Below are positions 8,352-24,323 of a DNA stretch of 64,000 nucleotides, in pieces. Position 1 is the stretch's first letter; each line of letters starts with the position of its first letter. Origin of the DNA: JAEZBP01 sp963832725 (lineage in GTDB: Bacteria; Myxococcota_A; Polyangia; Polyangiales; Sandaracinaceae); assembly GCA_963832725.1 (NCBI GenBank), contig CAWHVG010000005.1, positions 1,178,001 through 1,242,000 on the forward strand, written 5' to 3'. A program made the position numbers and the translations under genes. Under the pieces are notes generated by a model. That model was not told the origin of the DNA, made no database searches, and saw only the letters and a program-made list of their open reading frames with translations.

Positions 8352-10566
8352 TCAGAACTTGTAGGTCGTCCCGATCCGGAAATAGAACTGCGTGTCGTTG
8401 GTCTGGATGCCAATCAGGTTGCCGAGGATGCGGCGCGGCTGGCTGCTGAGGATGCCCTCCAGCTGGAAGAAGATGTTCCAGTGTCGGGTCAGGACCAGCT
8501 CCAGCGAGCCGCCCAGGCGAGCCCGGGCGTAGTCCTCGCGCGGGCAGTGCAGCGTCGTGCCGCTGGCCGTGCAGTAGGCCATTCCGTTCGGCCCGGTGTC
8601 GAGGTACGCGCTCGAGTTGAGTGGGTGACCCGCGTACTCGTCCGAGGTGATGTCCATCGCCACCCAGAGCGTGAACGCGGCCTGCTCGCTGAAGAGCAGG
8701 CTCCCGAGCAGCTCCAGGCTGAAGAACGCGCTGTTGACCGGGTAGGAGTAGGTCGGGGTGCCGACCATCGTCGGTCGCGTGTTGATGTGGTCGGCGGCGG
8801 CGGGCGAGGTCGGCGACCAGGTCTGCGGCATTCCCGCCGCGTCCGTGTACCCGGTTGGCGCGGCGTAGCCCGTGGTCGGCCCGATGCCGCCGCCGAAGCG
8901 CGCCTGCGCGGCGATCGCGAGCTGCTGCAGCGGCCGGTAGCCAGCGCGCACGCGCCCCTCGAAGTTGGTGAGCCGCCCGAAGCTGCGCACCGCGAAGCCC
9001 GCGTCGAGGAAGTCGAGGATGCCGACGTTCAGCCGGACCTCGCCGAAGTAGGGCCAGCCCAGCGAGAAATCCATGCTGGCCTGATTGACCGGGAGCGGCG
9101 CCGCCGAGTGGGTGACCGCGGCCGCGCGCTGACGCTCCATCTGCTGGAACTGCGCGCGACGCTCGCGCTCGGTCATCCCCTGCTGGATCTCGGCGAGCGT
9201 GACGTCGAAGGGACGCACCTCGGACGAGGGCGTCAGGAGCACCTGCTCTTCGTGCGGCTCGAAGCCCGGCGCGCTCACCACCAGCCGATGCGAGCCGGCC
9301 GGCAGCGTGCCGTCGAAGGGCACGGGACCGACGGGGTCGCCGTCAATCTGCAGCTCGGCGCCGCGGATCCCCGGCTGCACCGCGACCCGGACGCGCACCT
9401 GCTGCGGCACGAGCACCGCGTCGACCTCGCAGTTCTGGCCCGGAGCTGTCGTGCAGGTCGTACTGTACTCCTGGTAGCCCTCGGCACGGACGACCACGGC
9501 GTGCGGCCCCGCCTCGGGCGTATAGACGACGGGCGCCGTGCCGCGCTCCTCGTTGTCGATGCTGACCGTCGCGCTGTCGACGTTGGCCTGGACGACGACC
9601 CGTCCCGGCTCCCCCTGCTCCTGCTGCATCTCGAGGGAGACGACGCGAGACTGCCCCGCCTCGACCTGCACCGTCTGCCGGGCCGGCTGATAGCCGTCGG
9701 CGTTCGCCTCGACGATGTGCTCACCCGCCGAGAGCCCCTCGCGCACGGCCGGCGAGGGCCCGATGACCTCGCCGTCGATGCTGATCGTCGCCCCCGGCGC
9801 GGTGGCGACCACGCGCAGCGCTCCGCCGCTGGCCCCCTGCATGGTCACGGTGGCCCGCTGCCCGGCCAGGATCGTCACCTGCTGCGAGTAGGGCTGCTGC
9901 CCTGGCGGACGGATCTCGACCGTGTGCGGACCGACCGTCACGCCCTCGACCACCGTCGGCGTGGTGCCGGACGGCTGCCCGTCGACGAAGATCGGCGCGC
10001 CGGGCGGTCCGGAGACGAGGATCTCCCCGGTCTGCGGCGCCTCGCGCTCGAGCATCGCCGCGAGGCGCACGAGCTGCCCGCCACCGACCTCGACCCACTG
10101 CTCGAAGCTCTGGTAGCCCTCGCGGTTGACCCGGACCTGATGCCGGCCGGGTTGCAGAATCGGTCACGCGGATCGGCGTGGCGCCCAAATCGCCGACCGG
10201 CCTCCCGTCGACCAGCACGTGCCCGCCGCGGGCGCCTTCGTTGCCCGCCGAGACCTCGACCGTGGCCAGCGCCCGGAGCACGGCCCGGAACGTCTCGCGC
10301 CGGCGGCGCACGCTGACCGAGAGCCGCGCCTCCTCGTGGTTGGTGAGCTGGAAGATGAAGGTGTGATCCCCGCGCGGGACCCGCACGTTGTGCAGCGGGG
10401 TCATCCCGAGCGGCGGGCTCGTCGTGGAGTCGAGGTACACCGTCGCGCCGGGCGGAACCGACTCGATGTTAATCGGGATCCCGCGCTGTGCCGTCGCGCT
10501 CGTCGGCGCGGCAAGCGACGCGAAGGCGACCGCGCAAAGAAGCACCGACCCTAGACGTCGACCCAT
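8352..10566 (-). CDS. Secreted multi-PEGA protein with C-terminal barrel-like domain (one frame break)
   Basis: About 737 residues when the frame is restored. A signal peptide (1-27, ending ATAQ) is followed by at least six PEGA units with the pattern DG-x-P-x-G-x-TP (for example VDGRPVGDLGATPI, VDGQPSGTTPTV, IDNEERGTAPVV, IDGDPVGPVPFD). The last third looks like an outer-membrane barrel (GIDFLDAG-type strands; ends RIGTTYKF). The frame breaks at GAATC, 10157-10161. Dropping one base gives VTDLQPGRHQVRVNREGYQS, which reads straight into the next PEGA unit. The likely role is surface or peptidoglycan binding. GGAGG lies directly before the start, and a promoter candidate lies 50-80 bases upstream. 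Downstream neighbours are on the same strand. Confidence 0.8.
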
Positions 10567-10614
10567 CTAGTCCTCCACCTCGCCGTCCGGGGCCTCCCCC
10601 CGTGGGCGGACACC

Positions 10615-10643
10615 TGAATAGGCTGTATGGGGTTTTTCTTCAA
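10615..10643 (-). promoter_or_regulatory. Sigma70-like promoter of the multi-PEGA gene
   Basis: On the minus strand TTGAAG (10638-10643), 17 bases, then TATTCA (10615-10620). An A-rich run follows the -35 box. Transcription would start near 10608, leaving a leader of about 40 bases. Seen by eye only. Confidence 0.5.
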
Positions 10644-10816
10644 GCATTCTGCGCGTCCGTGGACGCTCTCCGAGCGCCTGAGATTCATCCCCGGAGGCCT
10701 CGACGGCCGAGTTCGCGGGGGCTCGGCGCGCGCCGTCCGGTCACGTTCTCGGTCGAGGACGGCAATCGTCAACCGCTTCGCGGCCTCTCTGGCGATCTCT
10801 CGAGGCGGTCCCGCGG

Positions 10817-10966
10817 GCGGGGAAGCGCTCTCGCTCGTTCGAATCCGGGCTCGCGGCGAGCTCTTCCTCGAGCAGCGCGACGCTCAGGACGCGCCGGGCG
10901 CGGGGAAGAGCTCCCGCTCGATCGAATCCGGGCTCGCCGCGTGTTCTTCCCCGAGCAGCGCGAAGA
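10817..10966. repeat. Two diverged 66-base direct copies, 83 bases apart
   Basis: Copies at about 10817-10882 and 10900-10965 match at roughly nine bases in ten. The second copy encodes the C-terminal tail of the hypothetical gene that ends at 10884. The first copy lies beyond the stop and in another frame, where it would read VALLEEELAASPDSNERERF against FALLGEEHAASPDSIERELF in the gene. Confidence 0.8.
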
Positions 10967-11378
10967 CCGCCCGGTTGAGCCGTCCGCCCGGCGGCGCGAG
11001 CAAGCAATCGACCGCGTCGGAGAGCGCCTCGACCGAGGGTTCGTGCGCGCCTGGCCGGTACTCGGTGCGCACCCAGGTCAGCGCCACCGACCGCTCGCGC
11101 CCACCATGACGGCGGAGTGCGAGCGCGGCCCGCATCCAGCCGTGGTAATGGGCCAGCATCACCGCCCAGCGAGGCGGCTCGCCGCCTCGGACCACCCGCT
11201 CGAGCTCGGCAATCCGCGCCTCGATCGACCCCATCGGCAGCGCGTCAATCTCCCGCAGCGCGCCCGGGAAGCGAGCGGCGAGCGCACGCATCCGGGCCCG
11301 AGGGTCCCCGGCCCGGCCTTCGGCGTCCTCGAGGCGCATCGCGCGCATCTCGACGTACTTGTCGCGGAGCTCTCGCAT
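10884..11378 (-). CDS. Hypothetical protein
   Basis: 164 residues from ATG 11378. I do not recognise it. The sequence is helical and charged (MRELRDKYVEMRAMRLEDAE at the start, GSIEARIAELERVVRGGEPP in the middle), without signal peptide or membrane segment. A mid region has aromatic and His residues (WAVMLAHYHGWMRAALALRR). The C-terminal tail (AASPDSIERELFPAPGAS) is repeated in degraded form just after the stop, which hints that the gene once ended later or was duplicated. It is divergent from acs, with about 370 bases between. Confidence 0.55.
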   Translation of the reverse strand: MRELRDKYVEMRAMRLEDAEGRAGDPRARMRALAARFPGALREIDALPMGSIEARIAELERVVRGGEPPRWAVMLAHYHGWMRAALALRRHGGRERSVALTWVRTEYRPGAHEPSVEALSDAVDCLLAPPGGRLNRAVFALLGEEHAASPDSIERELFPAPGAS

Positions 11379-11751
11379 CCGATCCGGAGTCTTCCATCCG
11401 CCCGCGGCGCCGTCGACGGCGCCCCAGCAGTGCGTCGAGCACCCAGCGCGAAGGAGCTCGGCGCGCGACGGCCCGAATGTGCGTTCGGGCCGACGAGCCA
11501 ACGCGAGCGCATTTCGCGAGCGGGAACGGGCGGAAACACGGGCCGTCCCGCCCGCACGCCGGGGAGCGAGGTTCTCCGACGGAGAGCGAGAGGCCCAGAT
11601 CGCCGTGAGCCGACGCATAGGCGCGCGGTGGAAACGCACCCGGCAGTTGTGGAATCCTCGCGCTTCCGCTGCGTGACGCGCTGTGCGACCGACGCGCGCT
11701 CCACGCCGCGAGATCATCCACACCAATTTCAGCACGGAGGCGGCGCGAACC
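11379..11751. other. Divergent intergenic region before acs
   Basis: 373 bases without a convincing gene. It must contain the promoters of the hypothetical gene (leftward) and of acs (rightward). I found no clear sigma70 or sigma54 element. The ribosome site of acs is GGAGG near 11736. Confidence 0.4.
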
Positions 11752-13702
<1,951 letters not shown>

Positions 13703-13788
13703 CCGCTCCGGCCTCGACCGACGCGCGCGCCCGGGACGTGAAGTCGCGGGCGCGCGTGGATCCGCGCCCCCGAGCCCCGGCGCGGCAG

Positions 13789-14000
13789 GCGACGCGGCCG
13801 CGGAACGGGGAGCCACCCGCGCGCTCGGCCGACGAGGCCGATGCGCACGAGCCCCGCACGCAGGCGACGCGGCCGCGGAACGGGGAGCCACCCGCGCGCT
13901 CGGCCGACGAGGCCGATGCGCACGAGCCCCGCACGCGGGCGACGCGGCCGCGGAACGGGGAGCCACCCGCGCGCTCAGCCGAGAGGCCGATGCCCCCTCG
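13789..14000. repeat. 75-base tandem repeat, nearly three copies
   Basis: Units begin at 13789, 13864 and 13939, each opening with GCGACGCGGCCGCGGAACGG. The first two are nearly identical; the third is cut short and diverges after about 50 bases. The period is a multiple of three. Confidence 0.92.
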
Positions 14001-14019
14001 CGCACGAGCCACCGCCCGT

Positions 14020-14170
14020 GGCACGGAACCACGTACCGGAACAGCCCCACACCTCGAGCACGCGCACGGAAGCGACCGCGGAACGCGGACGCAGGCCCGC
14101 AACGGCCGACCGCGTCGCGCGAGCCGGCCGCGGCGTGGAGCCACGTACCGAAACAGCCCCACACCTCGAG
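14020..14170. repeat. Pair of 40-base direct repeats
   Basis: About 14020-14059 and 14131-14170 share the core AACAGCCCCACACCTCGAGC with few differences and a spacing of 111 bases. Function unknown. Confidence 0.75.
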
Positions 14171-14262
14171 CGAGCGGGGGAACCAGGACTTCACCGCGTG
14201 AGCCGCGTGGGCTCGGCGGGGCGCGTTCCGTCCACGTCTGACCGACGAAAGGGGCGCAGCGA

Positions 14263-15168
14263 TCAGGGCGCGCCCGTGAACGCGACGACCCTGTTCCGGC
14301 CGCCTTCCTTGGCGCGGTAGAGCGCCGCGTCCGCGACGGTCAGGACCTCGGCCGGCGTGGCGCGCGGGGCGGCGCTGGCGACTCCGATGCTCACGGTGAC
14401 CGGGACCGGTCGGCCCTCGAAGAGGATGTGCTCGCGCTCCACGGCCATGCGGATCCGCTCGCCGAGCTGGCGCCCTTGCTCGAGGTTGGTGGCGCGGCAG
14501 AGCATGACGAACTCCTCGCCGCCATAGCGCGCGAAGAAGTCTTCCCGCCGGGTCATGCCGTCCACCAGCTTCGCGAACGAGCGCAGCACGTGGTCGCCGG
14601 CGAGGTGCCCGAAGGTGTCGTTGATGCGCTTGAAGTGATCGAGGTCGAAGATCATCACCGACAGCTCGGTGTGGTGCCGCGTGAGGTGCGCGAGCTCCGT
14701 CTCGAGGCGATCCGTCAGCGCCCGACGGTTGAAGACCTTGGTCAGCGGATCGCGAAGCGCGGCCTCGTAGAGCTGCTGCTGAAAGCTCTGCTCGAGCGCG
14801 TCCTGCAGCGAGAACTTCAGCAAGAAGCTGGCGCCCACCTGGATCTTGTCGCCGTCGCTGAGAGCGACCGCCCCGCGCACGCGCTCACCGTTGACGAAGG
14901 TGCCGTTGGTCGAGCCGAGGTCCTCCACGTACGTGATGCCGCCGTTCCGGAAGAGGCGCGCGTGCAGGCGCGACACGCCCTCGCCGGTGAGCTGCAGGAA
15001 CGCCTTCGGGCTGCGACCGATGGTGACCTCGCCCTCGAGACGGATCATCTTCCCGGCCTCGTCGCCCGCGAGGAGGATCAAGAACGGCGTGATGGAAGCA
15101 CGCGGCGGGAGCCCGAGGCTCGCCGCGGAGAGGACCGCGGTGCCCTCGTCGTCGTCTTCGTATTCCAA
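14263..15168 (-). CDS. FHA-GGDEF diguanylate cyclase
   Basis: 301 residues. The N-terminal FHA domain (about 35-115) shows GRSPKAFLQL, GVSRLHARLF and LGSTNGTFVNGE, the usual phosphothreonine-binding residues. The C-terminal GGDEF domain (about 130-300) has DHFKRINDTFGHLAGD and an active-site YGGEEF, so it should make c-di-GMP from two GTP. RRED stands five residues before GGEEF, which is the inhibitory I-site pattern (RxxD). Start: TTG 15168 is chosen because GGAGG lies six bases before it; the open frame runs further upstream without domain character. The FHA domain suggests control by a Ser/Thr kinase, and several kinases occur in this window. Confidence 0.92.
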   Translation of the reverse strand: MEYEDDDEGTAVLSAASLGLPPRASITPFLILLAGDEAGKMIRLEGEVTIGRSPKAFLQLTGEGVSRLHARLFRNGGITYVEDLGSTNGTFVNGERVRGAVALSDGDKIQVGASFLLKFSLQDALEQSFQQQLYEAALRDPLTKVFNRRALTDRLETELAHLTRHHTELSVMIFDLDHFKRINDTFGHLAGDHVLRSFAKLVDGMTRREDFFARYGGEEFVMLCRATNLEQGRQLGERIRMAVEREHILFEGRPVPVTVSIGVASAAPRATPAEVLTVADAALYRAKEGGRNRVVAFTGAP

Positions 15169-15414
15169 CTCCGACCTCCAGAACCGGCCACCGAAGAATA
15201 CACCGAAGCCGGGCCAAACGACCAACGCGTCGCACGCAGGACCGACACCGCGACTACGAGATCCAGGGCGGCGCCGTTCAGGGGGCTGCATCCCGCGGGC
15301 TCGCCCGCGTACTCCCGCCGAGCCGGTCACGTCGGCTGACGCGCTCGAGGAGTGGCGGGAGCGCGCGTCGCGATCGACTCGAGGCAAGCCAACGAAGGTC
15401 GCCCAACGTCGAGC

Positions 15415-17850
15415 TCAGGGAGCCGAGTCGCCCGCGCTCTCCTCGTCCGCCGGCACCGCGTCGGGCGGGAACGCCTCGTCCCATTGCTGGTCGAGGGAGA
15501 GCCCGAGCGGAAGCGGCGCCGCGTGCCCCCGAGGCGGCTCCGCCTCTCGAGGCGGGTCACCGGGATGCTGAAAGTGCAGGTCGGCCATGCCGGCGATGCC
15601 GGCTGCGACGGCCTCCTCGTCATACAGGTGGCGCGAGCCGAGGCTCTGCAGGAAGCGATCGACACGCCGTTGGAAACGCTCCGGCACGCTCCCCTGCTCC
15701 CACTGGGAGTGGTAGGCCTTCGGGTTCGGGAGAATCGTCGCGAGGTAGGCCGATTCGGCGGGTCCGAGCTGGTCCGGCGTGAGCCCGAAGTAATGCTCGG
15801 CCGCATTGCGAACCCCGTACACGCCGGGCCCGTACTCGATCACATTCAGATAGAGCTCGAGGATCTCCTCTTTCGACATGACGAACTCGACCCACCACGT
15901 CAGCAGCACCTCCTGCGCCTTGCGGGCCAGCGTCTTCTCACGACGGAGGAAAACGTTCTTCACGAGCTGCATGGTGATGGTCGACGCGCCGTAGGCGTAC
16001 CGGCCAGCTCGCAGATTCCGAATCAGCGCGCGCCGGATCGACCCGACGGAGAACCCGTGGTGTTGGAAGAACGCACCGTCTTCGTGCCCGAGCACCGCCC
16101 GGACGAAGAAGGGGCTCATGTCGCGAATCGGCGTCCAGTTCGACGTCCCGGGGCCCGTCTCCATCTCGAACACCGTCCCGTCCGGCTCCACGACCCGATG
16201 CGTGAACGGCGCTTGGAAGCGCCGGATATCGGCCAACGCAGGCGCCGTCTCGAAGAGGCAGCCATCCGCCACGTGCACGTCGAGCGACGTGGCGTCCAAG
16301 TCACGCGAATCGATGCGGGCGCGAATCCGCCCACCAATGCGACCGCTGAAGGTGAACGCCGCCACTTCGTCCAGCAGGTCGACCGGAATCGCTCCAACAG
16401 CGGTGTTGCAGTCGGTGGGCGGCAGGGTCGCGGTGAGATCGACGAGGTAGTGGTCGGCCGGCCACTCCAGCGTGCCGGACAGCCGCGCGGACGCCCGGCC
16501 CACCGTCATCGTGGCCTCGTGAACGTCGAGCGTGCGCGTCAGCGGGTTCCAGTCGGCATCCCCCGCTACGCCGAACGCGAGCCCGCGGACGGGGTGCGGA
16601 GCGATCCGCGGTGACGAGAACGCGAGATCGTCCACCGAGACGTCGCCGGTCATGTGAATCCGCGTCGCGCCGCGGCCTTCGATGGAGAGCGCGCCGCTGA
16701 GTCGCGCCTCCTCGGGCCGGTGGAACGGGAGCGGGGGCAAGAGAGGTACGAGCAAGACGAAGGGCAGGCGCTGAAACTCGAGCCTCCCTTCTGCGCGGAG
16801 GGCATCGGGGTCGACGGTGAGCTCCCATCCGAGTCGCCCGCCGCGGCCCGGGCGCCCCGACCCCGTGAGCTCGAGACGTCCGTTCGCGATCGCATGAACC
16901 TCCGCGCCGAGGTCGCGGAGCACGGTGCGCGCCCCGTCCTCTCGACCGGCTCGCACCGACAGGGCTCCCACCTGCAGGAGCGCGCCCGGAGCGAGCCTCG
17001 GTCCCAGCACCGCGCGAATGCGACCAATCAGCGCGCCTCCGGGCTCGCCCTCGGCGCCATCGTCGCGCGGCTCCGCGCTCCCTTCCTCCGCCTCGTCATC
17101 GTCCTCGGACGCGATGAGCGGGGACAGCACATCGATGTCCGCGCCGACACGTGACCAGAGAGGATTGCGCTCGTCCCCCTCCCGCTCGCGATACCGAAGC
17201 GCCACGCCCTCGGCGGACGCGAGCTCGAGCTTCCAGCCCTCCTCGCGACGCCGCAGCCGAACCGCGACCTGTCCAGCCCGCGCGCCGTCCGGCTCCTCGG
17301 GCGCGAGCTCCACAGGGCCCGCCGCCAACCGCAGCACGTCGCTCGTGAGCTGGGCGCGACCGCCCCGCACCTGCACCAGCGTCCCGTGCGGATCGCGAAC
17401 GATCACCTCGAGCCCCTCGACCTGCACGCTGCGATCCGACGCAGCCCGGGCCTCCGACCTCGTTCCCGTGCCGCGGAGCCTGCGCAGAACGTCGGGGAGC
17501 GCGCGGTCGACGTCGAGCTCGATCGTCACGTCACGCATGCGCACCCGGCGCACGGCCGACGTGCCTCGTGTCGCGAGGCCTGCGAGCCCGGCCACGAGCC
17601 GCACCTCGCCAACGCGCACACGCAATGACGTCCCATCCGTCGAGTGCAGGTCGACATCACGCAGTCCGATAGACGAGACGCCGATGTCGATGCCCCCGAT
17701 CGCGCCTTCCAGCCCACGGGTCTCCGCGGCTGCCGCGACCCGTGCGCGCACCGTGGACGGGATCCACCACAGCCACACGACCGCGCTCAGCGTTCCGGCG
17801 CCACCTAAGGCGGCCAGCAAGCCGATCAAAATGCGTCGACGGGAGCTCAT
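15415..17850 (-). CDS. AsmA-like / GT51 peptidoglycan glycosyltransferase fusion
   Basis: 811 residues. One membrane segment lies at about 10-28. Residues about 40-550 look like an AsmA/DUF748-type periplasmic beta region (repeated strands such as VGEVRLVAGLAGL, LTGSGRPGRGGRLGWEL, LSGTLEWPADHYLVDL). A GT51 transglycosylase domain follows (about 560-730): motif I EDGAFFQHHGF (Glu590 is the likely catalytic acid/base), motif II GASTITMQLVKN, motif III RKAQEVLL, motif IV ILELYLNVIEYGPGVYGV. No transpeptidase domain is present, so it should polymerise glycan strands from lipid II but not cross-link. The usual monofunctional enzyme (MtgA) is about 240 residues, so the long N-terminal part is the odd feature. 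ATG 17850 is taken as start; GTG 17862 is possible. Confidence 0.87.
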   Translation of the reverse strand: MSSRRRILIGLLAALGGAGTLSAVVWLWWIPSTVRARVAAAAETRGLEGAIGGIDIGVSSIGLRDVDLHSTDGTSLRVRVGEVRLVAGLAGLATRGTSAVRRVRMRDVTIELDVDRALPDVLRRLRGTGTRSEARAASDRSVQVEGLEVIVRDPHGTLVQVRGGRAQLTSDVLRLAAGPVELAPEEPDGARAGQVAVRLRRREEGWKLELASAEGVALRYREREGDERNPLWSRVGADIDVLSPLIASEDDDEAEEGSAEPRDDGAEGEPGGALIGRIRAVLGPRLAPGALLQVGALSVRAGREDGARTVLRDLGAEVHAIANGRLELTGSGRPGRGGRLGWELTVDPDALRAEGRLEFQRLPFVLLVPLLPPLPFHRPEEARLSGALSIEGRGATRIHMTGDVSVDDLAFSSPRIAPHPVRGLAFGVAGDADWNPLTRTLDVHEATMTVGRASARLSGTLEWPADHYLVDLTATLPPTDCNTAVGAIPVDLLDEVAAFTFSGRIGGRIRARIDSRDLDATSLDVHVADGCLFETAPALADIRRFQAPFTHRVVEPDGTVFEMETGPGTSNWTPIRDMSPFFVRAVLGHEDGAFFQHHGFSVGSIRRALIRNLRAGRYAYGASTITMQLVKNVFLRREKTLARKAQEVLLTWWVEFVMSKEEILELYLNVIEYGPGVYGVRNAAEHYFGLTPDQLGPAESAYLATILPNPKAYHSQWEQGSVPERFQRRVDRFLQSLGSRHLYDEEAVAAGIAGMADLHFQHPGDPPREAEPPRGHAAPLPLGLSLDQQWDEAFPPDAVPADEESAGDSAP

Positions 17851-17936
17851 GGGCACTCGCACGGGGCGGCGACCCAGGATCTACGACGAAAATGCGTGCG
17901 GACGCCAGCCCGAGAGGCCATTTCCGGTGAACCATG

Positions 17937-17977
17937 GACAAAAAGAAAAGCCCCACCTCGAAATCGAGGTGGGGCTT
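17937..17977 (-). terminator. Terminator of the rRNA operon
   Basis: A 13-base perfect stem (17948-17960 with 17965-17977) with a tiny loop, followed on the minus strand by a T-rich run (TTTTCTTTTTG). It stands just after 5S. Confidence 0.9.
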
Positions 17978-17984
17978 CGAATAT

Positions 17985-18103
17985 TGCCCGGCAACGTCCT
18001 ACTCTCCCACACACTCACGCATGCAGTACCATCGGCTCTGGAGGGCTTGACTTCCGAGTTCGGGATGGGATCGGGTATGGCCCCTCCGACATCGTCACCG
18101 GAA
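17985..18103 (-). rRNA. rrf: 5S ribosomal RNA
   Basis: Read on the minus strand, it holds the conserved 5S core (CCCATCCCGAACTCGGAAGT, then a GATGGTACTGC segment) and paired ends. It is about 118 bases, in the standard place after 23S. Ends are approximate to a few bases. Confidence 0.93.
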
Positions 18104-18178
18104 AATTTTGGAAGTACGATTTCGAGCGTCGCTCGAGTCGGGAGACCAGCATCGCGATTGCGATGGGCTCTCACTCCC

Positions 18179-21262
<3,084 letters not shown>

Positions 21263-21447
21263 CGTCGCGAGAGCAATGCTCCTTCGACTTGGCTCGACAC
21301 ACACTTCGTGCCGCACCAATCCCTGGCCCGTGCTTTGACGGTCTACTCGTACTTCCTTATTCGATTTTCAAAAACACGCCTACGAGGGCTGATCCCCTCG
21401 TTCGCAACTGCGAAACTTTCACAGTGGCGAACCAAGTGACCAACGAG

Positions 21448-21520
21448 TGGAGCTGATCGGGTTCGAACCGACGACCCCCGGCTTGCAAAGCCGGTGCTCT
21501 CCCAGTTGAGCTACAGCCCC
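21448..21520 (-). tRNA. tRNA-Ala (anticodon TGC)
   Basis: 73 bases on the minus strand. It folds as a cloverleaf: acceptor GGGGCTG with CAGCTCC, anticodon loop TTTGCAA, T-loop GGTTCGAACC. The 3' CCA is not encoded. It stands in the 16S-23S spacer. Confidence 0.97.
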
Positions 21521-21578
21521 AGCGATCCCAGCCGGGCCGACGCATTCGCATCGACGCCGGCGAGCGCACCAGCAGGAG

Positions 21579-21652
<74 letters not shown>

Positions 21653-21774
21653 GTCACCATGGGTGATCGCGACGACCGAACCATGGTTTCGAGCAGTTGG
21701 GAGCCGGGGCGCTCCACTCGAATCGGCGTTCAAAGAACAATGTTGCACGCCTGTAAGGCGGGCAACACGTCAGT

Positions 21775-23618
<1,844 letters not shown>

Positions 23619-23694
23619 ACCGACTTGGGTCGTCGGCGAGCGAGAGCGCCAGAGGCGCTACGGTTTCGCTTGCCGTTCCCCAGAAGGGCTGAGG

Positions 23695-23723
23695 ACTGTA
23701 GCTCCGGGAGCCAACCGCGTCAA
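23695..23723 (-). promoter_or_regulatory. rRNA promoter, copy nearest 16S
   Basis: TTGACG (23718-23723), 17 bases, TACAGT (23695-23700) on the minus strand. The element lies in a sequence block repeated about 100 bases upstream. A run of A/T directly upstream could serve as an UP element. Confidence 0.75.
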
Positions 23724-23797
23724 GCGGTTTTTTTCGAGGCCGAAGCAATCCGCTTCGTGCGGCCTCGAAGGCCCGGCACCCTTCAGAAGGGCGGCGG

Positions 23798-23826
23798 AAC
23801 CTAGCTCCGCGAGCCAACCGCGTCAA
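23798..23826 (-). promoter_or_regulatory. rRNA promoter, second copy
   Basis: TTGACG (23821-23826), 17 bases, TAGGTT (23798-23803). Its -35 box and spacer are almost the same as in the copy at 23695-23723 (shared CCGCTTGACGCGGTTGGCTC), so the two arose by duplication. Confidence 0.75.
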
Positions 23827-23998
23827 GCGGTTTTTCGAGACCCGAGCGCTTTCGACTGCGCGTCTCGAAGGCTGTTGCGACGAGCGCTGCTCGTCGGCTG
23901 AGCCATCCGTCCCGGACTGTCACCTCGCCAGCGCCCAGTGGCGCTTGGCTGGCCCCGCGTTTGCGTCCCGTGTCGGGACCGCGTCGGCGGGAGGCCGG

Positions 23999-24026
23999 AA
24001 CCTACCTCGGTTTCGGGAGCGGTCAA
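23999..24026 (-). promoter_or_regulatory. rRNA promoter, third
   Basis: TTGACC (24021-24026), 16 bases, TAGGTT (23999-24004). GAACGAAAAAGTTC just upstream is A-rich. The -10 box is identical to the second promoter. Confidence 0.65.
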
Positions 24027-24156
24027 GGAACTTTTTCGTTCCTTTCGTCGCCCTCGTTTTCAGCCGTCGAGGTCATCGACGGTGCCGCGCGGCCTCCCTG
24101 GTTAGGGATGCGTTGCGACGCGAATGGTGTCCCCTGTCGGGGACGACCGAGGCCCG

Positions 24157-24184
24157 AATCTACGTCCTCCGTATTCGCTGTCAA
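24157..24184 (-). promoter_or_regulatory. rRNA promoter, fourth
   Basis: TTGACA (24179-24184), a perfect -35 box, then 16 bases and TAGATT (24157-24162). Confidence 0.7.
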
Positions 24185-24255
24185 GCAGCTTTCGCCTGGT
24201 CGAAACCCTTGGGTTTCGCGGGGCCCCGGAGGTGCCCCCGGCGAGAGCGGGCCGA

Positions 24256-24283
24256 TCACTAGCACTGCCCAGGGGGGAGTCAA
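24256..24283 (-). promoter_or_regulatory. Possible fifth rRNA promoter
   Basis: TTGACT (24278-24283), 16 bases, TAGTGA (24256-24261). The -10 box is poor, so this is the weakest of the set. A seven-base A run lies about 25 bases upstream. Confidence 0.4.
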
Positions 24284-24323
24284 CTCGGGAGCGGCGACGA
24301 GCGCGCTTTTTTTCCGGAGAGGC

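Larger units (their letters stand above)
13703..14262. other. Repeat-rich intergenic region between acs and the diguanylate cyclase gene
   Basis: 560 bases with no credible gene. It consists mostly of the 75-base tandem repeats and a separate pair of 40-base direct copies listed below. Long open frames exist here on both strands only because the sequence lacks A/T-rich stops. Confidence 0.6.
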
